This document shows positions 59,601-64,000 of a stretch of DNA of 64,000 nt, in pieces (within the stretch, counting starts at the first letter, position 1; each line of letters opens with the position of its first letter). The DNA comes from Micropterus salmoides (Eukaryota; Chordata; Actinopteri; Centrarchiformes; Centrarchidae). The translations under genes were made by a program, and so were the position numbers. The DNA is taken from contig NW_024042261.1 in the NCBI RefSeq assembly GCF_014851395.1, positions 33,805,942-33,869,941 of the forward strand, read 5' to 3'. The notes beneath the pieces were generated by a model. The model searched no databases, was not told the DNA's origin, and saw only the letters and a list, made by a program, of their open reading frames with translations.

Positions 59601-60643
59601 ACCTAATATTTCTGCTATCACATGCCTGGCCATTTTTTTGATTTGCTGTACAAAGATGTCATGTTTGACTTTTATGATTTCTGCATTTTAGAACAAAAAC
59701 AGTATTATATCATAAATCTTTTTTTATCATATTAGCAAAATTTCACGTAAGTAAATTTTGTAACCACAAACCTTTATTTGAAGTTCTTATGAAAGAAATT
59801 CAATAATACATACAAGCTATTCAGCACTCTTCAAACCCCAAAGCCTTAAAGACTCTTGATATGCGTAAATTTCTAAATTGCCTGAACTGCTGATTATGTT
59901 TTATTTAATTTAAATGTTTAGTTGTACATTGTCCTGGAGTTGCAATAAATAATTAAATAAATAAATAAAAACACGTTATCTCCTCACGCCCCTTTGTTCC
60001 ACCAATGGGAATGCAGCCAGCTAAAACCTTAGCCGGCTAGCTAGCTACTCACCTAAGCTTCAGTCACAACAACAAAGGTGGCAGCTGCTGATTAAAGCGC
60101 TCATGTTCACAAACATATAGCACCTTCAGTTTGACTTCATAAACCAGCGTGTGAGAATCGGTATATAAAGTTAAGGGTACGTTAGTTTCTGCAAAGTTGT
60201 CAGCTAAGCTAGCTGGCTCGCTCATTTAATCTCGCGATAACTAAAGAAACGCGACCATCTCAATCCTTATGGATCACCAAAACCAACCATCCCTATCCAA
60301 ACATAAACATAACAATGGTCAACTTTATATCTACACGTATCCATCTCGTGGCAGGTAATTTACATTGACCTCGCCAGCTTTTACTGTATGTAAATTAAAC
60401 TTTTTTTCCCAGGCCAAAATCAGACCATTTCTTCCAACAATCATGGATGCCCTTTGGGAGCCATTCGCTGAAACGACCTTTCGTGTTATCTAGGTTAGCA
60501 CTAGAACAATGGTGCACATTTGAACTTACGCTGACTCTGAAGGCTCGGTGTTGAAGCAGCCTCGATGCCTTCAGTCCTGCCGTCTGCCGAACAGCATGGA
60601 AACATACTCCATACATTTTGCTCATGCCCCTCACAGCCGCCAT
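50681..60643 (-). CDS. bckdha: branched-chain 2-oxoacid dehydrogenase E1 alpha subunit
   Basis: Eight exons: 60530..60643, 57372..57548, 55561..55647, 55368..55476, 53567..53728, 52975..53181, 52739..52880, 50681..51023. Total 1341 bases, 446 residues, close to the human 445, all junctions in frame. With the beta subunit it forms the mitochondrial E1 that decarboxylates ketoacids of Leu, Ile and Val using thiamine diphosphate. Residues 1-38 are basic and Ser-rich, as expected of a matrix targeting sequence. Marker segments: FIQPNVISGIPVYRVMDRQG, TNYGEEGTHIGSAA, the ThDP motif GEGAASEGDAHAG to RNNGYAIS, and IGHHSTSDDSSAYRSVDEV, the regulatory phosphorylation loop with its serines. The C-terminus is HYPLDQYEK. 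Intron 2 carries a piggyBac-like insertion and intron 4 a hAT-like one. Confidence 0.97.
51803..51894. repeat. poly-A, TA and CA microsatellite compound
   Basis: A poly-A run, ATAA repeats, TA repeats and CA repeats in series in bckdha intron 7. It lies where homology with copy A breaks (near 7400 there). Confidence 0.85.
53866..54749. mobile_element. hAT-like element in bckdha intron 4
   Basis: 884 bases beginning CAGGGGTATTCAA and ending GTGACCTCTG, flanked by 8-base repeats CAATAAAA (53858-53865 and 54750-54757). The unoccupied site survives in copy A at 9245-9252. No transposase; non-autonomous. Confidence 0.88.
55731..57337. mobile_element. non-autonomous piggyBac-like element in bckdha intron 2
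   Basis: 1607 bases with terminal inverted repeats CCCTCTATGGTACA and TGTACCATAGAGGG, flanked by TTAA on both sides (55727-55730 and 57338-57341), the piggyBac target. Copy A has the single unoccupied TTAA at 10222-10225. Internal palindromes GTTGCTTTAAAGCAAC (near 55868) and GTTGCTTCAAGGCAAC (near 56810) resemble each other. No transposase frame; the largest frames are short and unassignable. Confidence 0.93.
57034..57238. mobile_element. MITE nested in the piggyBac-like element
   Basis: About 205 bases with inverted ends TAAAGCTGATGATACA and TGTATCATCAGCTTTA, with AAAAGTTGCC internally. A related fragment of one end occurs at about 62265-62293. Confidence 0.75.
58723..59414. mobile_element. 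hAT-like MITE in bckdha intron 1
   Basis: 692 bases starting TAGTGATG and ending CATCACCA, flanked by the 8-base repeat ATTGTCAC (58715-58722 and 59415-59422). Rich in GAAGCTTC-type subterminal motifs. No transposase. It lies outside the duplicated block. Confidence 0.87.
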
Positions 60644-61080
60644 CTGTCTCACAGTCGTTAGATTCAATCGGAACCGTGCTTGCTTTGTCAGGGACGATAA
60701 ACTCACAGCAAATATAAATATAAATGTGCGCCAGGACCCGCTAACAACAAGCGTTTGACCGCCGTTCAGTCCCCTGCACTGATATTTCCATCCACACTTT
60801 AACGCTTGACAGGTCGAATATCAGCGGTGTCAAGTCCACCATAACAATAATCACGACATCCGGCCAAGCCTTCAAAATAAAATCTTAAATGACCAAAACC
60901 AACTTCTTTTTCTTCTTCTTTTTAATTGTTGTTTAATGGCGGTGGAGTGTGGGCCGGAGATTAAAAAAAGAGCAACACAAACGAACAACACATCCTTTCT
61001 GCCAATCCCGTGACCTAAATGAAAGTGCACTTAGGGACTTTCTCAGTAAGAAGTCCCTAAGTGAATTCCCTTGAAACCTA
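60644..61080. other. bckdha upstream region
   Basis: Contains the likely bckdha promoter, but no clear TATA box or unique motif could be fixed. The open frame continues upstream of the chosen ATG to 60706; I prefer the ATG at 60643 because it gives a compact targeting sequence. Confidence 0.35.
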
Positions 61081-61089
61081 CTTATGGCT

Positions 61090-61860
61090 TCTTTCATCTT
61101 TATCCTTTCCCCCTCATATTTCTGACACCCAAACCCACATGTTCCACAGTCTACCACATATTAAAGGCAGTGGTAAAAAGAAAAGTATTCAGTCTTGATT
61201 TAAAAGAACAGACTTTCAGCAGACCTGCTGTCTTCTGGGAGTTTATTCCAGATATGGAGCATAAAAACTGAACGCTGCTTCTCCATGTTTAGTTTTGACC
61301 TGATAGGTCTGGATGGTCCATACAACAACATATAATATAGCAGAAGATCAGAAATGTATTTTGGCCCTAAACCATTCCCTGCTTTATAAACCAACAGCAG
61401 TATTTTGAAATAAATTCTCTGACAGAGAGGAAGCCAGTGGATCCACTTTTTTGGTCTTAGTGAGGACTGGAGCTGCAGCTTCTGAATCAGCTGCAGCTGC
61501 CTGATGGATTTTTTTTAGAGATCTGTAAAGACACCGTTACAGTAGTTGACTCGACTGAAGATAATGGACAAGTTTTTCCAGGTACTGCTGAGTCATAAGT
61601 CCTTTAATACTTGAAACATTCTTCAGGTGATAGTAGGCTGACTTTGTAATGGCTGCTAAATCTGCTAAAATTCAGGTCTGAGTCCATGACTACACCAAGA
61701 TTTCTGGCTTGGTTTGTAACATTACCGACTGAAGCTGAGCACTGACTTTTAATTGTTCTCATTGGCTCCAAAAACAGTGACTTCAGTTTTATCTTGGTTC
61801 AATTGAAGAAAACTCTGGCACATCCAATTGTTGATTTGTTCAATACAGTTACTCTAGTAA
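61090..61860 (-). mobile_element. CR1/Rex-type LINE reverse transcriptase relic
   Basis: Minus strand, broken by stops: LNQDKTEVTVFG near 61800, FSRVDYCNGVFT near 61540, KSIRQLQLIQKL near 61490, then LLLVYKAGNGLGPKYISDLL (61320-61390) and FMLHIWNKLPEDSRSAESL (61200-61280). This is the standard C-terminal order of a non-LTR reverse transcriptase. Inactive. Confidence 0.82.
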
Positions 61861-62510
61861 CTGAGCCTTTGTAAAAATAGTTTCCTCTCTTCATTTTCCT
61901 CCAGTAACCCTGCCTGTCCTATCCTTTTGTTGAATACAGTATAAATGTCTTCCTTTCTCCTCTGCATCCCAACGAACCTGCCACTGAAGCAACTTGTTAA
62001 AACCAATAACTGACTAAAGCACGGTACAGTATTTAGCCAATGTATGTTGGGCATCACAACTCATTTACTCATATTTATAGTGGTTCCCTTTCTTTTAAAA
62101 CCATACATTGATCACATAATATCTGTACTCTTTGCTTTATACATATTCAATTATTATTTTTGTCTCAAATTAATGAACATATTTGCTAGGCATGTGAGTC
62201 ATGTTTTGCTTTATATATATAAAATCTTAACATTTAAAAGAACATATCAGGAGCCTTTCTAGAAAAGTTGCCCCCATGTATCATCAGCTTTAGTCTGAAT
62301 GCAAAGCAGATAATCATTTGGTACCTGAAGCTGTCACAAGTGTTTTCTGTTGCACCTGATTCCACCTTTTCTGCATTGCTTTGTCTCTTTCAAAGACTTC
62401 ATCCAGTGACATTGTTCACATTTAAAAAACTCTAAGAATATCCTGCAGTGACACCGAATATACCAATATTTCTTGATAATTTCTGTTCCTCCAATTGACT
62501 TCAATAACCT
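61861..62510. other. intergenic, nothing but a MITE end
   Basis: Only the short AAAAGTTGCCCCCATG-TATCATCAGC relic near 62263-62293 is recognisable. No gene. Confidence 0.4.
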
Positions 62511-62524
62511 GGGCTGTTTTCTTT

Positions 62525-62715
62525 ATATGGGTGGTGGTAGAACAGTGGATACAACACATGCTTTTGGTGTTAGAGACACGGGTTCAATTCCCCACTATGG
62601 CACATTCGCCAATGTGTCCCTGAGCAAGACACTTAACTGCTCCTTGCTTCAGAGGTGTGCTACCTGTGATATATACAGCAACTTTAAGTCGCTTTAGATA
62701 AAAGCGTCAGCGTTT
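62525..62715 (+). mobile_element. tRNA-derived SINE
   Basis: A-box-like GGTGGTAGAACAGTGG and B-box-like GGGTTCAATTCC are spaced as in a tRNA promoter, followed by CCTGAGCAAGACACTTAACT and a tail near TTAAGTCGCTTTAGATAAAA. This layout is that of common fish SINEs. Confidence 0.8.
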
Positions 62716-63052
62716 ATAATTGTCACTTTCCTTACAAAGCAGTTCTAATTATTGCCATTACCTTCACCTTTCATCTCCCTGTACGTATAGACTGAAATAT
62801 TTGGGTTCTGGTAACATATTAACATCATACTCATGGTCAAAGAGAGCAAATTCAAATGACGACTTATGTTATCTTTGTAATGTAAAAAATATTTAAAAAT
62901 ATTTTATTTACATTATATGAAGACATGATTTTACTCCTGGTTGATTATTAGGTAAATCAGACATCAACACAATATTAATCTAGCAGCATAGTGAATGATG
63001 TGTTTGAACACATCCCTCATAAAGAACAGGAACAATGTGTTGGTTGTTGGTT
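62716..63052. other. 3' flank of the hAT/ZBED-like gene
   Basis: AT-rich, no coding sequence seen; likely 3' untranslated or element end. Confidence 0.35.
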
Positions 63053-64000
63053 TTAACAATTTTTCTGTAGAAAAATCTGCATATCTGCCTGTTCTGGTAG
63101 AACGTGTGACCTCTCATGGCTGAGTGTGTCCCCTGCTGTGGAAAACACTCTCTCACGAGGAGTAGACGATGCTTGGATACACAGGTATGAGTTGGAGAGC
63201 TCAGACAGGAGAGGCAGCGTGTCTCGTCTCTCCCACCACCAGGCCAGAGCGTCCTCTGACGTGGGTACTGCAGGCAGGTTTCTGTACAGCTGTATTTCTT
63301 GCTGGACTCTTTCAGGTATTGAAATTGTCTTTTCGGCTGCTGCGCTGCTCTTCAGAACTCTGTCCTCCTCCTCGAAAAGCTCCTCCAGGGCTGTTAACCT
63401 CGGCCTTTTGGGATACGGTGTCTGGCAAATGGAAATAAAGCAAAGCACAAGTGTTCAACAAGACAACCTGGATTAAAAATACGACACGTTTGTGTCACGT
63501 GGACGGCATTACCTCATCTGAAGAATACTCTGGCTCCTTGTCTTTCTGCTCAGACACATCAGATGCATCACTATCGTCCTCCTGCAAAAGTCTGTGTTCC
63601 TCCTGATTTGACACCTAAAGAACATGTTTGATCAAAATTAATTGACAAGGAGTACAAAAATTGTCAAAAAGGCCTGCATGTCACCTCATCACCTGAATTT
63701 TATTTAAGTTTACGGAGATGTAAAATTACACTTAACTACTTCAACTGAGAGTGTATTTGATAGCTGATGACAGGAAGACACTTTGATTGCAGCAAACAGT
63801 AGTAGAACAAGTGTAACATTGGAAAATAAAAGATAATACCTGTGTTTTGGTTTTAACCCTAACTGCAGCATTTTCCACTCTGTGCCAAATCTCATCTGAG
63901 TCTATTCTTGTCTTGAACCTTGGATCCAGAGCGCTTGACTCCTGTAGGAACTTCCAAGTATCGCCATCCTGAAATGAAGCATGCAGACTCTGGGCTGATG
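63053..64000 (-). CDS. hAT/ZBED-like transposase, 3' exons (partial)
   Basis: Three exons on the minus strand: 63840 to beyond 64000, 63513..63614 and 63053..63421, all joining in phase 0. The first holds LQESSALDPRFKTRIDSDE, as in hAT transposases before the C-terminal domain. The second is acidic (QEDDSDASDVSEQKDKEPEY). The third has the hAT dimerisation segment: ALAWWWERRDTLP, SSTPRERVFSTAGDTLSHER, and QADMQIFLQKNC at the end. The reading is free of stops, so it may be a young element or a domesticated ZBED gene. The BED finger and catalytic core would lie outside the window. Confidence 0.85.

Overview
The window reads as nuclear DNA of a ray-finned fish, probably a percomorph teleost. Genes are split into many short exons with GT-AG introns. 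The spaces between them hold CA/GT microsatellites, hAT, piggyBac and Harbinger-like elements, Penelope-like and L2/CR1-like retroelements, solo LTRs and a tRNA-derived SINE. Nothing bacterial, organellar or CRISPR-like is present. All assignments come from reading the sequence; no database search was possible.

Layout. (1) 665-1080 (+): the last two coding exons of an alpha-SNAP gene (napa), then its 3' UTR. (2) About 2.21-10.88 kb: copy A of a segmental duplication. It carries an intact intronless beta-1,3-N-acetylglucosaminyltransferase gene (b3gnt8-like, +) and, tail to tail with it, a decayed bckdha copy (-). (3) 11-16 kb: repeats, an L2/CR1-type LINE relic and a 140-bp tandem array. (4) 16541-30146 (-): a 32-exon gene for a T-type (Cav3) calcium channel alpha-1 subunit. 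Every junction keeps frame and gives about 1388 residues. (5) 30.2-45.5 kb: repeat-rich DNA with a minisatellite arranged in 1.1-kb higher-order units, three solo LTRs (one nested in a hAT element) and a Penelope-like element whose endonuclease region is split by a MITE. (6) About 45.59-58.04 kb: copy B of the duplication, with the second b3gnt8-like gene and most of an intact 8-exon bckdha gene, whose exon 1 lies outside the duplication at 60530-60643. (7) 61-64 kb: another LINE relic, a SINE, and the 3' part of a hAT/ZBED-like transposase gene running off the window.

Functions. Bckdha (mitochondrial branched-chain ketoacid dehydrogenase E1 alpha) and the Golgi glycosyltransferase are physical neighbours, not partners. 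Their tail-to-tail order matches human BCKDHA-B3GNT8 as I recall it, which supports the b3gnt8 name. After duplication the two genes met different fates: both glycosyltransferase copies stay open, while bckdha copy A lacks exon 1 and has damage in four later exons.

The most unusual object is the calcium channel. It keeps the T-type E-E-D-D selectivity filter and a minor-spliceosome AT-AC intron. Its cytoplasmic linkers and C-terminal tail are very short, and the domain I voltage sensor has lost several gating arginines. It lies between the two direct copies of the duplication, a position that could promote deletion or duplication of the gene.
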